Shown: one piece after another, positions 18,121-26,590 of the stretch
Layout: each line of letters begins with the position of its first letter
Numbering within the stretch: the first letter of the stretch is position 1
Assembly: GCA_002471825.1 (NCBI GenBank)
Contig: DKQS01000010.1
Coordinates: 1 to 52,382, forward strand
Length of the DNA stretch: 52,382 nt
Origin: Flavobacteriaceae bacterium UBA7302
GTDB lineage: Bacteria > Bacteroidota > Bacteroidia > Flavobacteriales > Flavobacteriaceae
Direction: 5' to 3'
Made by a program: the position numbers and the translations under genes
The notes under the pieces: model-generated
Database searches by the model: none
What the model was told of the DNA's origin: nothing
What the model saw: only the letters and a program-made list of their open reading frames with translations

Positions 18121-18849
18121 ATGAAAAAAATTACAACGGTATTAATGCTTTTTTTAGCAGTCGGATTAACTGCTCAAGAAGATTCAAAGGACAAGTTAAG
18201 CTTTAGTTTATCATTAAATCAAGATGCATTTTTTGGTTTTACACCAATGATGACTGCAAGCTACGAATTGAGTGAAACCACAGCTTTAACTGCTTACGGT
18301 ATCCAATGGGGTGGCGGAACAGGAAGTGCTTGGGGACAATGGACTGAAGTAGGGTTTGGGTATAGTTTCCAAGCAGGTGACTTCAACATCAACCCACAAT
18401 TAGGTTTTACTATGGGTAGTTTGTTATCAAGTGGTGCTGCACAAAGAGGTGTTTATTTTGATGGTATTGTTCCTAACCTTACGGTGAACTATGATGCAGA
18501 CAAATTTGAAGGTCAAGTTTACATTGGTTACTATGGTGCTTTAACTGATAATACAGCAGCTGGTAATTCTACAAACAACTACATGCACTATTGGGCCAAT
18601 TTAGGATACAAGGTTTCTGGTAGTTTATCTATCGGCTTACACGCTGAAGAGCTTTATTTATCAAGTGGTTCTACCAACGGAGGTGGCACTTTAGCGAGAG
18701 CTGATGGTTATTTTTGGTTCGGTCCTTACGTACAGTTAACCAAAGGTGATGTAGGTGCGAGATTCTCATTTGGTGATAACTATGCAGATGCTGCAACTCG
18801 TTTTGCTCCTAATGATTTCTACAAATTATCATTCTTCTTTTCATTGTAA
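18121..18849 (+). CDS. Predicted outer-membrane beta-barrel protein next to glnK-amtB
   Basis: A 242-residue protein with a signal peptide (MLFLAVGLTAQ, cleavage near residue 19). The mature sequence is Gly/Tyr/Phe-rich with alternating amphipathic strands (GFGYSFQAGDFNINPQLGFT, VYIGYYGALTDN) and a C-terminal aromatic strand (FYKLSFFFSL), as in outer-membrane barrels. I do not recognise a characterised family with certainty. Its position 91 bases upstream of the PII gene and amtB suggests a porin-like or sensing role for nitrogen compounds. That is inference from context only. Confidence 0.78.
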   Translation: MKKITTVLMLFLAVGLTAQEDSKDKLSFSLSLNQDAFFGFTPMMTASYELSETTALTAYGIQWGGGTGSAWGQWTEVGFGYSFQAGDFNINPQLGFTMGSLLSSGAAQRGVYFDGIVPNLTVNYDADKFEGQVYIGYYGALTDNTAAGNSTNNYMHYWANLGYKVSGSLSIGLHAEELYLSSGSTNGGGTLARADGYFWFGPYVQLTKGDVGARFSFGDNYADAATRFAPNDFYKLSFFFSL

Positions 18850-18884
18850 ACAAACAAAAACATATATAAATTCTTTGAAACCTG

Positions 18885-18914
18885 CATATTACTCCATTAA
18901 TTTGGAGTAATATG
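18885..18914 (+). promoter_or_regulatory. Perfect 12-bp hairpin between barrel gene and glnK
   Basis: CATATTACTCCA, loop TTAATT, TGGAGTAATATG: a perfect 12-bp inverted repeat ending 26 bases before the glnK ATG. It is not followed by a T run, so it is not a standard terminator. It could be an mRNA processing/stability element or a protein-binding operator. Confidence 0.55.
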
Positions 18915-18940
18915 TAAGTTTAACCAAAGTCGAAACTATT

Positions 18941-19279
18941 ATGAAAAAAGTCGAAGCAATTATTAGAAAATCTAAATTCTCTGCAGTGAAAGCGGCCTTG
19001 CATGAAGTTGGAATCAACTTCTTTTCTTATTGGGATGTTACTGGTCAGGGTAACGAAAAAGAAGGTCATGTATATCGCGGCGTTTCTTATAGCACCAGTG
19101 ATATTCAAAGAAGGTATTTATCTATCGTGGTAAACGATGAATTTAAGGACGCTGCCATTAAAGCCATTTTGGAATCAGGGGCGACAGGAGAAGTTGGTGA
19201 TGGTAAAATATTCGTTTCGAATATCGAAGAAGCCTACCGAATTAGAACCGGTGAAAAAGGCGGTCAAACACTTAATTAA
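18941..19279 (+). CDS. glnK: PII nitrogen regulatory protein
   Basis: 112-residue PII signalling protein, expected to bind ATP/ADP and 2-oxoglutarate and to plug AmtB through its T-loop. N terminus (MKKVEAIIRKSKF), the B-loop TGEVGDGKIFV and the C-terminal RIRTGE are intact. In an alignment by eye with E. coli GlnB, the T-loop is diverged, Tyr50 matches the modified Tyr51, and Lys58 is replaced by Arg57 (IQRRYLSIVV). It lies 5 bases upstream of amtB, the near-universal glnK-amtB pairing, though here PII comes right after a barrel protein gene. No uridylyltransferase gene is in the window. Confidence 0.95.
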   Translation: MKKVEAIIRKSKFSAVKAALHEVGINFFSYWDVTGQGNEKEGHVYRGVSYSTSDIQRRYLSIVVNDEFKDAAIKAILESGATGEVGDGKIFVSNIEEAYRIRTGEKGGQTLN

Positions 19280-19284
19280 AAACT

Positions 19285-20517
19285 ATGGAATTATTAACAA
19301 CGAATAACGTATGGATGATGATCTGTACGGCTTTGGTATTTTTTATGCACCTAGGATTTGCCTTCCTGGAAATTGGTTTGACACGTCAGAAAAATACCAT
19401 CAATGTATTATTTAAAAACATTTTCATTATTACAGTCGGACTCTTATTGTATGCCATTGCAGGTTTCAACCTAATGTATCCAGGGGAGTTCAATGGCTAT
19501 ATTGGTTTCGCTGGATTCGGAATCGCAGCACCTTTGACCGAGGCAGGTACCATCGATTTGGCCTATAATGAAGGGTATACCTATTGGACCGATTTCCTTT
19601 TTCAAGGAATGTTTGCGGCAACGGCAGCTACAATTGTGTCTGGAGCTGTAGCCGAACGAATTAAAATCGGACCTTTCATGATATTCACCGTTTTATACGT
19701 AGGTATCGTATATCCAATTGCTGGATCTTGGAAATGGGGTGGCGGATTCTTGGACCAATTAGATACGCCATTTTATGATTTTGCGGGTTCAACACTGGTA
19801 CACTCCGTAGGTGGATGGGCTGCCATTGTTGCGGTTTGGTTGCTAGGTTCTCGTATTGGAAAATTCAAAGACGGACAAATAAAAGCAATTCCAGGTCACA
19901 ACTTACCACTAGCAACTGCGGGTGTTTTGATTTTATGGTTGGGCTGGTTCGGATTTAATGGTGGTTCTGTTCTTTCGGCGGATCCTGAGTTGACTTCTTT
20001 AACCTTGGTGACCACTTGCTTGGCTGCTGCGGCAGGAGGAGTTTCAGCAGCTTTTGTTTCAACGTTAACCTTTAAGAACCTCGATTTAACCATGTTCCTA
20101 AACGGAGTATTGGGAGGATTGGTAGGAATCACAGCCGGCGCTGATCAAATGAGCCCAATGGATGCCATTATTATTGGAGCTGTTGCAGGAGCCATTATCG
20201 TATTCGCAGTATCTTTAATTGATAAATTACGTTTGGATGATCCTGTGGGTGCCATTGCCGTGCATTTGATTTGTGGTATCTGGGGAACCTTAGCGGTAGG
20301 AATCTTTGGAAAACTAGCCGGATGGGATCAATTGTTAAGTCAATTAATCGGTATCGGTTCGTACGCATTGATTTGTATCATCACATCATTTTTGATCATT
20401 TATACACTTAAAAAGACCGTAGGCATTAGAGTTTCTGAACGTGAAGAACTTGAAGGTTTAGATGCTCATGAACACGGTATGGATGCATATCCAGACTTCA
20501 GACTTAATGAACATTAA
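19285..20517 (+). CDS. amtB: Ammonium transporter
   Basis: Inner-membrane ammonium channel of the Amt/Mep/Rh family, 410 residues and about 11 transmembrane helices. The two pore histidines are represented by STLVHSVGGWAAI and AIAVHLICGIWGTL, and the family signature around DFAGSTLVHSVGG is clear. The cytoplasmic C-terminal tail (GIRVSEREELEGLDAHEHG) is the region that contacts PII in characterised members. It is co-transcribed with glnK by spacing. A bidirectional terminator follows. Confidence 0.97.
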   Translation: MELLTTNNVWMMICTALVFFMHLGFAFLEIGLTRQKNTINVLFKNIFIITVGLLLYAIAGFNLMYPGEFNGYIGFAGFGIAAPLTEAGTIDLAYNEGYTYWTDFLFQGMFAATAATIVSGAVAERIKIGPFMIFTVLYVGIVYPIAGSWKWGGGFLDQLDTPFYDFAGSTLVHSVGGWAAIVAVWLLGSRIGKFKDGQIKAIPGHNLPLATAGVLILWLGWFGFNGGSVLSADPELTSLTLVTTCLAAAAGGVSAAFVSTLTFKNLDLTMFLNGVLGGLVGITAGADQMSPMDAIIIGAVAGAIIVFAVSLIDKLRLDDPVGAIAVHLICGIWGTLAVGIFGKLAGWDQLLSQLIGIGSYALICIITSFLIIYTLKKTVGIRVSEREELEGLDAHEHGMDAYPDFRLNEH

Positions 20518-20542
20518 GTAAGAAGGAATTCAAATTTTTACA

Positions 20543-20577
20543 AAAAAAATCCTAGAGTATTCTCTAGGATTTTTTTA
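20543..20577. terminator. Bidirectional intrinsic terminator between amtB and purM
   Basis: AAAAATCCTAGAG, loop TATT, CTCTAGGATTTTTT: a long perfect stem with A and T tracts on the two sides, placed between two convergent genes (amtB plus, purM minus). It can serve both. Confidence 0.9.
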
Positions 20578-20595
20578 TTTCTTTATAATTAAAAT

Positions 20596-21774
20596 CTAGT
20601 ACTCAAAGGTCCCATATTCACTTTCAATAGTTAGCTTTTTGGTATCGGAAGCCTCTACTCTTCCTATTATTTGAGCATCAACATTATAAGACTGACTAAT
20701 AAACATGATATCTTCCGCGACTTCTGGAGAAACGTACAATTCCATCCGATGACCACAATTAAAAACCTGGTACATTTCTTTCCAATCGGTATTCGATTGC
20801 TCTTGAATCAATTTGAATAATGGCGGAATCTCAAACATATTGTCCTTGATAACATGCAAGTCATCCACAAAGTGTAAAATCTTGGTTTGGGCTCCTCCAC
20901 TGCAATGAATCATTCCGTGAATGGATTCTGAATTGTATTTTGATAGAATCGATTTGATAATTGGAGCATAAGTCCTAGTGGGAGAAAGCACCAATTTCCC
21001 GGCATCAAGTGGTGCATTATCTACGGAATCAGTAAGTTTGGTATTTCCAGAATACACCAATTCTTCAGGTACCTCAGCGTCAAAACTTTCGGGATATCTG
21101 GAAGCCAAATACTTATGGAAAACGTCGTGTCTTGCAGAAGTCAACCCGTTAGACCCCATTCCTCCGTTGTATTCTGATTCATAGTTCGATTGACCAAATG
21201 AGGCCAAACCAACGATCACATCACCTGCTTTGATATTTGCATTGTCAATAACATCTTTTCGCTTCATTCTAGCCGTCACAGTGGAATCAACAATGATCGT
21301 TCGTACCAAGTCTCCTACGTCTGCAGTTTCACCTCCGGTGGAATGAATGGTTACTCCAAATTCCTTTAAATCGGAAATCAATTCTTCAGTACCATTGATG
21401 ATGGCAGAAATTACCTCACCCGGAATTTTATTCTTATTTCTCCCTATGGTTGACGATAGTAGAATATTATCTGTTGCACCAACACACAACAAGTCATCAA
21501 TATTCATGATGAGGGCATCTTGAGCAATTCCTTTCCAAACAGAAAGATCGCCTGTCTCTTTCCAATACATGTATGCCAAAGACGATTTGGTTCCAGCTCC
21601 ATCGGCATGCATGATCAGACAATACTCCTCATCATTAGTCAAATGATCTGGTATTATCTTGCAAAATGCTTTTGGAAATAACCCTTTGTCAACATTTTTA
21701 ATGGCATTGTGCACATCCTCTTTGGAGGCTGAAACTCCACGTTGTGCATATCGTTTGGAAACCTGTTCACTCAT
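20596..21774 (-). CDS. purM: Phosphoribosylaminoimidazole synthetase, Bacteroidota type
   Basis: AIR synthase forms aminoimidazole ribotide from FGAM and ATP in purine synthesis. The 392-residue protein is the Bacteroidota PurM form: N terminus RYAQRGVSASKEDVHNAIK, ATP/Mg region MHADGAGTKSSLAYMYWKETGD, QDALIMNIDDLLCVGA and HSTGGETADVGDLVRTI. It is longer than the about 345-residue E. coli enzyme and diverged from it, so annotation pipelines may name it 'AIR synthase-related protein'. A CAAAGGTA at 21792-21799 (TACCTTTG read on the minus strand) matches the -7 box 18 bases upstream of the ATG. Confidence 0.88.
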   Translation of the reverse strand: MSEQVSKRYAQRGVSASKEDVHNAIKNVDKGLFPKAFCKIIPDHLTNDEEYCLIMHADGAGTKSSLAYMYWKETGDLSVWKGIAQDALIMNIDDLLCVGATDNILLSSTIGRNKNKIPGEVISAIINGTEELISDLKEFGVTIHSTGGETADVGDLVRTIIVDSTVTARMKRKDVIDNANIKAGDVIVGLASFGQSNYESEYNGGMGSNGLTSARHDVFHKYLASRYPESFDAEVPEELVYSGNTKLTDSVDNAPLDAGKLVLSPTRTYAPIIKSILSKYNSESIHGMIHCSGGAQTKILHFVDDLHVIKDNMFEIPPLFKLIQEQSNTDWKEMYQVFNCGHRMELYVSPEVAEDIMFISQSYNVDAQIIGRVEASDTKKLTIESEYGTFEY

Positions 21775-21791
21775 GATATTGATTTACCCAA

Positions 21792-21799
21792 CAAAGGTA
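21792..21799 (-). promoter_or_regulatory. -7 box of purM promoter
   Basis: Reads TACCTTTG on the minus strand, an exact TAnnTTTG match 18 bases before the purM start. No TTG was found at the ideal upstream spacing. Confidence 0.45.
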
Positions 21800-21960
21800 C
21801 ATTTTTGTAATAAACATTCTTAGAATTTCAAAAAGATAAGTTTAATAGGTATGAATACATTTTTAAGTGGCATTCATCATTGAAATAATAACAGAAATAT
21901 CAAAAAAAATTAAAAATATACTAAAGATGTAGAGCTAAAATTATGGATAAAATGATTCTT

Positions 21961-21994
21961 AACAACTCCTAACAATTATTGAGTTGTTTTTTTT
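21961..21994 (+). terminator. Terminator-like hairpin in the glnA leader
   Basis: AACAACTC (21961-21968), 12-base loop, GAGTTGTT (21981-21988), running into a T run to 21994. The 8-bp stem with U tract lies 58 bases upstream of the glnA ATG and no gene precedes it on this strand. It could be an attenuator of glnA or the end of a short RNA transcribed from 21.8-21.95 kb. Confidence 0.6.
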
Positions 21995-22051
21995 GATATA
22001 TGGTTTAAATGAGTGATTTTTGTTCACACACTATAAATTAATTTATTGATT

Positions 22052-23062
22052 ATGAGCAAGTCGAAGTTAGAGTACATCTGGTTAGATGGTTACTTTCCAA
22101 CGCAAAACATGAGAAGTAAAACTAAGATCGAAGAGGATTTTAGTGGAAAATTAGAAGATTGTCCAATTTGGTCATTTGATGGTTCATCGACCAAGCAAGC
22201 TGATGGCGGATCTTCAGATTTATTATTGAAACCAGTGGCAATTTTCCCAGATCCTGCGAGAAAAAATGGGTATTTGGTAATGACGGAGGTATTGAATGCC
22301 GACGGTACACCACATCCAACAAACGCCAGAGCAAAAATTGATGATGATGATAATGATTTCTGGTTTGGATTCGAGCAAGAGTACTTCATCATGGATAGAC
22401 ATACAGAATTACCATTAGGATTCCCTGTTGGTGGTTTTCCTGGCCCACAAGGGTTATACTACTGTTCAGTAGGTGGAAGAAACACCCATGGAAGAGATTT
22501 GGTAGAGCAACATGCAGATATGTGTATTGAAGCCGGAATTAACTTCGAAGGTATCAACCAAGAGGTTGCCTGTGGTCAGTGGGAATTCCAAATTTTTGCG
22601 AAAGGAGCGAAAGCTGCTGGAGACCAAGTTTGGGTTGCTCGATACATCTTGGATCGATTGACAGAAGACTACGGCTATTATATTGAGTACCATCCAAAAC
22701 CTGTTAAAGGAGACTGGAATGGTTCTGGTATGCACGCTAACTTCTCAAACAACCTTCTAAGAACTTGTGGATCTCAAGAAATTTATGAAAAAGTTTGTGA
22801 GGCTTTCAGACCTGTGACCAAAGAGCATATCGCTGTTTATGGTGAATACAACGACCAACGTTTAACTGGTCTACACGAAACTCAATCTATTAATGAGTTT
22901 AGTTATGGTATCTCCGATAGAGGTGCTTCTATTCGTATTCCAATCATTACGGTTGAAAAAGGATGGAAAGGTTGGTTGGAAGACAGAAGACCAGCTTCTA
23001 ACGCTGACCCATACAAGGTAGCAGGTAGAATCGTTGAAACAGTGAAAAGTGCTGATGTTTAA
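22052..23062 (+). CDS. glnA: Glutamine synthetase, type II (eukaryote-like)
   Basis: Joins ammonia and glutamate to form glutamine. The 336-residue length and motifs (EYIWLDGYFPTQNMRSKTK, WSFDGSSTKQADGGSSD, FGFEQEYFIMD, NQEVACGQWEFQIF, GSGMHANFSNN) mark the short type II enzyme, octameric or decameric, rather than the dodecameric type I. Type II lacks the adenylylation tyrosine of type I, so control must come from transcription or effectors. I take ATG 22052 (MSKSKLEYIW); an in-frame TTG at 22046 would only add two residues. It lies in the same region as glnK-amtB, linking ammonium uptake with assimilation. Confidence 0.96.
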   Translation: MSKSKLEYIWLDGYFPTQNMRSKTKIEEDFSGKLEDCPIWSFDGSSTKQADGGSSDLLLKPVAIFPDPARKNGYLVMTEVLNADGTPHPTNARAKIDDDDNDFWFGFEQEYFIMDRHTELPLGFPVGGFPGPQGLYYCSVGGRNTHGRDLVEQHADMCIEAGINFEGINQEVACGQWEFQIFAKGAKAAGDQVWVARYILDRLTEDYGYYIEYHPKPVKGDWNGSGMHANFSNNLLRTCGSQEIYEKVCEAFRPVTKEHIAVYGEYNDQRLTGLHETQSINEFSYGISDRGASIRIPIITVEKGWKGWLEDRRPASNADPYKVAGRIVETVKSADV

Positions 23063-23091
23063 AAATAGATTTTAGAATTAATTCAAATTCG

Positions 23092-23127
23092 AAAAAGGCC
23101 AGAACGTTTAGTTTTGGCCTTTTTTTA
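23092..23127 (+). terminator. Intrinsic terminator after glnA
   Basis: AAAAAGGCCAGAAC, loop GTTTA, GTTTTGGCCTTTTTTT, with one G-T wobble. It lies 30 bases after the glnA stop and just before the convergent DUF4197 gene, which may use it as well. Confidence 0.88.
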
Positions 23128-23130
23128 TCT

Positions 23131-23841
23131 CTATTTTTTAAGGATATCTTGCAATGAAAATACCTTTTTCAAGAGCTTGGTATCTCTCAATCCAATTTTT
23201 TGACGAATACCCTTTTCTTCAATGGCGATCATTGTAAACACTCCATCTAAGGCTTGTTGGGTAGCATAGTCAACCAAATCAGGATTTATTCTTCTTACAA
23301 AAGGAAGTTTGTTATACTTGTTGGCAATCTGTGCCCAAACCTTATCAGCTCCTACTTTTTGAAATGATTGTCTGATTACTGGATTAAAATCTTTGTACAG
23401 GGTTTCGTTGGTTCCATCTTTTAGATAATTTGTAGCTGCATTTTGCTCACCCATCAAAATTTTCTTTGCATCGGTAAAAGTCATTTTCTTTACGGCATCT
23501 ACAAAGATTGGAGTTGCGGTTTTTACGGCATCCTCGGCGGCTCTATTGAGTAGTAGTTCCCCTTCATCAACTAATTTCCCTAGACCTAATCGTCGTAATC
23601 TCTTTCCTACCTTTTGCAATTCTCCTGGCAACGGAATCTTGACCAAATCATTTTTATAGAACCCATCTTTAGCCGTTAGCTTGGAAACCTGATTTTTAAT
23701 TCCGTGATCCAAAGCTTCTTTGAGGCCTTTTCCAATATCTTGTTGAGACAATAAATTGGAAAAAGATTGAGCCGAAATTTCTTGATGTATTGGCAACACT
23801 AAAATGCTTACCAAAACTATAATGTTTAAAATTCTTTTCAT
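23131..23841 (-). CDS. DUF4197 exported protein
   Basis: A 236-residue protein with signal peptide (IIVLVSILVLPIHQEISAQ). The mature part is helical and matches DUF4197: GKGLKEALDHGIKNQVSKL, KIPLPGELQKVGKRLRRLG and NPDLVDYATQQALDGVF. The family is conserved in many Gram-negative bacteria with no known function. It lies 76 bases downstream of the DUF4136 gene on the same strand, separated by a terminator, so it is probably its own unit. Confidence 0.85.
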   Translation of the reverse strand: MKRILNIIVLVSILVLPIHQEISAQSFSNLLSQQDIGKGLKEALDHGIKNQVSKLTAKDGFYKNDLVKIPLPGELQKVGKRLRRLGLGKLVDEGELLLNRAAEDAVKTATPIFVDAVKKMTFTDAKKILMGEQNAATNYLKDGTNETLYKDFNPVIRQSFQKVGADKVWAQIANKYNKLPFVRRINPDLVDYATQQALDGVFTMIAIEEKGIRQKIGLRDTKLLKKVFSLQDILKK

Positions 23842-23882
23842 GGTTTAAGTTTGAAATATAACTAAGATAGGATATAAGTAAT

Positions 23883-23912
23883 AAAAAAACCCCGAAGCGT
23901 CACTTCGGAGTT
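23883..23912 (-). terminator. Intrinsic terminator after the DUF4136 gene
   Basis: Read on the minus strand: ACTCCGAAG, loop TGACG, CTTCGGGGT, then a T tract. It begins six bases after the DUF4136 stop. Confidence 0.85.
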
Positions 23913-23917
23913 TCTTT

Positions 23918-24463
23918 TTATTTCTGTTTCGGTGGAAATCTCGAAATGATCTCCTGAACAAATAGATTAATTCTTTTTTCCTTTTTCTCTCGATTTTGAA
24001 TTCGCAAGGCCCCGGATCCAACGCCTTGCCAGATAAGCTCCTTTTTTTCTTTGTCAATAAAATCGATAAACAAGGTTCCTTCCGTAAATTGAGACACATT
24101 CACATTATTGAAGCCTCCTCCCATCATCCATGGATTCCAACCCCAGCCCCAACCCCAGCCTATGCCAAGATTGTTCTGATTTACATTCACTCGTTCTCTC
24201 GATTTGGTGAATATGCTTACTAAAAAATCAGGTTCGTTTGATTTGGAAAAACCTTGAGCAAGCAACTCTCGCTCAATGGCTCGTAGAATTCTCTTTTTAT
24301 CCAAGTCGGAAATATCTGCCTTATCGATACCAGTTTTGTAAAAAGCAAACGTTTTATAGTTCTCAAACTTCACTCCCGAATCATAATCGGTAGTCACCTT
24401 TATAGCGCTACAAGCACTAAAAATCACCAACAAACCTAACAGAATAAAATGTTTTGCTTTCAT
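23918..24463 (-). CDS. DUF4136 lipoprotein
   Basis: 181-residue predicted lipoprotein, lipobox ending at Cys18 (LLVIFSAC). The mature sequence matches DUF4136 (DYDSGVKFENYKTFAFYK, EPDFLVSIFTKSRE, LIWQGVGSGAL). A Gly-Trp run (about 100-109) followed by Met/Gly is a flexible low-complexity insert. Role unknown; family members are envelope lipoproteins. It is transcribed in the same direction as hutU and begins 12 bases after the hutU stop, so read-through from hutU is possible. Confidence 0.85.
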   Translation of the reverse strand: MKAKHFILLGLLVIFSACSAIKVTTDYDSGVKFENYKTFAFYKTGIDKADISDLDKKRILRAIERELLAQGFSKSNEPDFLVSIFTKSRERVNVNQNNLGIGWGWGWGWNPWMMGGGFNNVNVSQFTEGTLFIDFIDKEKKELIWQGVGSGALRIQNREKKEKRINLFVQEIISRFPPKQK

Positions 24464-24475
24464 AAGTTATTAGTT

Positions 24476-26458
24476 TTAATTGTTAAACAAATGGTCATCC
24501 ACCATATTTGGTAGGGTAACCTTCAATTTCGAATTGCCTTTCATTGCTCTTCGAATTGCAAAAATCGCCTCCTCATTTCGCGCCCAACTTCGTCTTGCAA
24601 TTCCGTTGTTCACATCCCAGAATAACATGGAATTTAAAGCTTTTCTTGCTGCCTTAGAACCATCAAGAAACATGCCAAATCCCCCATTTATTACTTCGCC
24701 CCAACCAACACCTCCACCATTGTGAATGGACACCCAGGTAGCTCCTCTAAAACTATCTCCGATTACATTGTGAATGGCCATATCGGCGGTAAACTTTGAA
24801 CCATCATAAATGTTGGAAGTTTCTCGATAGGGTGAATCAGTTCCAGATACATCATGGTGATCTCGTCCTAAAACAACTGGTCCGATCTCTCCTTTTTGAA
24901 TGGCCTTATTAAATGCCTTTGCTATTTCAATCCTGCCCATAGCATCGGCATAGAGAATACGCGCTTGCGACCCTACCACCAATTTGTTTTTTTGAGCCTC
25001 TTTGATCCATTGAATGTTATCTGCCATTTGTTGTTGAATTTCTTCTGGCGCATCCTGTTTCAACCTTTCCAGTACCCTGCATGCAATCTCATCTGTGAGT
25101 TCTAAATCCTCCGGTTTCCCTGAGGCACACACCCATCGAAAAGGTCCGAATCCATAGTCGAAACACATTGGCCCCATAATATCTTGAACATAACTTGGAT
25201 ACTTAAAATCCACACCATTTTCAGCCATTACTTCTGCTCCGGCCCTACTGGCCTCTAACAAAAAGGCATTTCCGTAATCAAAAAAATAGGTACCTTTTTC
25301 TGTATGTCGGTTGATCGCGTTTGCTTGTCTCACCAAACTCGATTGAACCTTTTTCCGAAATTCTTCTGGATTTTCAGCCATCATTTTATTGGCATCCTCA
25401 AAGCTCAAATCAACCGGATAGTACCCGCCTGCCCAAGGATTGTGCAAAGAAGTCTGATCCGAACCTAGATCAATATGCACATTCTCCTCATCAAACTTTT
25501 CCCATACGTCAACGATATTGCCTTGGTATGCGATGGAAACTATCTCTTTATTGGTTTTCGCAAGTTTTACACGTGCTAGCAATTCATCCAAATCAGCAAT
25601 AACCTCATCCACCCAACCTTGTGAATGTCTTGTATGAACCGCTTTTTCATTTACTTCTGCGCAAACCGTTATACAACCCGCGATGTTTCCTGCCTTTGGT
25701 TGTGCCCCGCTCATACCACCCAACCCAGCAGTCACAAAAAGGTTTCCTTTGGGCGACTTATTCATTTTTCGGAATCCATTCAATACGGTGATGGTTGTTC
25801 CATGAACAATTCCCTGTGGACCGATATACATGTAACTTCCGGCCGTCATTTGTCCGTATTGAGTAACTCCCAAGGCATTGAATTTTTCCCAATCATCAGG
25901 TTTTGAGTAATTCGGAATCATCATTCCGTTTGTCACCACTACCCTCGGCGCTTTCTTCGACGAAGGAAACAGGCCCATGGGATGACCAGAGTACATCACC
26001 AAGGTCTGTTTGTCTGTCATTTCAGACAAATATTTCATTGTCAATAAATACTGTGCCCAATTTTGAAAAACACCACCATTCCCGCCATAAGTAATCAATT
26101 CCTCAGGATGTTGGGCCACCCTCGGATCCAAATTGTTTTGAATCATTAACATAATCGCTTTCGCTTGGTCCGATTTCCCAGGATACGCATTAATGGGTCT
26201 TGCATGTATTGGATATTCGGGCTTAAACCGGTACATATAAATACGACCATATGTTTCCAATTCCTCTTGAAATTCAGGCAAAAGCTCTGAATGATGTTCC
26301 GACTTAAAGTATCGTAAGGCATTTCGAAGTGCCAATTCCTTTTCATCCGAACTCAATATTTCCTTTCGTTTTGGCGCATGATTCAAGGCGCTATCATAAA
26401 CTCTTTTTTTCGGTAATTGATCCGGAATCCCTTGCTGTATTTGTTCTTTGAAGGTCAT
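24476..26458 (-). CDS. hutU: Urocanate hydratase
   Basis: Second step of histidine degradation: urocanate to 4-imidazolone-5-propionate, using tightly bound NAD+. The 660-residue protein has YGGNGGVFQNWAQYLLTM, GMSGAQPKAGNIAGC, the catalytic-region FDYGFGPFRWVCASG, and the highly conserved VLGRDHHDVSGTDSPYRET and HNGGGVGWGEVINGGFGM. The frame stays open 41 codons further up to an ATG at 26581, but that extension is Lys/Phe-rich and unlike the family, so I start at MTFKEQ (26458). It is longer than the about 555-residue classical enzyme, as in other members of the long group. No hutH, hutI or hutG is in the window. Confidence 0.94.
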   Translation of the reverse strand: MTFKEQIQQGIPDQLPKKRVYDSALNHAPKRKEILSSDEKELALRNALRYFKSEHHSELLPEFQEELETYGRIYMYRFKPEYPIHARPINAYPGKSDQAKAIMLMIQNNLDPRVAQHPEELITYGGNGGVFQNWAQYLLTMKYLSEMTDKQTLVMYSGHPMGLFPSSKKAPRVVVTNGMMIPNYSKPDDWEKFNALGVTQYGQMTAGSYMYIGPQGIVHGTTITVLNGFRKMNKSPKGNLFVTAGLGGMSGAQPKAGNIAGCITVCAEVNEKAVHTRHSQGWVDEVIADLDELLARVKLAKTNKEIVSIAYQGNIVDVWEKFDEENVHIDLGSDQTSLHNPWAGGYYPVDLSFEDANKMMAENPEEFRKKVQSSLVRQANAINRHTEKGTYFFDYGNAFLLEASRAGAEVMAENGVDFKYPSYVQDIMGPMCFDYGFGPFRWVCASGKPEDLELTDEIACRVLERLKQDAPEEIQQQMADNIQWIKEAQKNKLVVGSQARILYADAMGRIEIAKAFNKAIQKGEIGPVVLGRDHHDVSGTDSPYRETSNIYDGSKFTADMAIHNVIGDSFRGATWVSIHNGGGVGWGEVINGGFGMFLDGSKAARKALNSMLFWDVNNGIARRSWARNEEAIFAIRRAMKGNSKLKVTLPNMVDDHLFNN

Positions 26459-26590
26459 TTGTTGATTGATTGCTCTTGTGAGATAAAGGTAAATAAAAAA
26501 GAGCTTAACATATTTTTGTGACTTCAAAAAAACCCTCTTTTTTTTGAAAATTCCGTAAATTGCGACACCAAAAACAGACATTTTTTACGA

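Larger units (their letters stand above)
21775..22051. other. Divergent purM/glnA regulatory region
   Basis: A 277-base AT-rich region between divergent purM and glnA. It holds the purM -7 box, an ATGAAT/ATTCAT arm pair around 21851-21877, and the terminator-like hairpin at 21961-21994. No ORF worth calling is present. Confidence 0.55.

Noticed and set aside
26459..26581. 41-codon upstream extension of hutU
   Set aside because: Lys- and Phe-rich sequence unlike the family N terminus; MTFKEQ at 26458 fits better.
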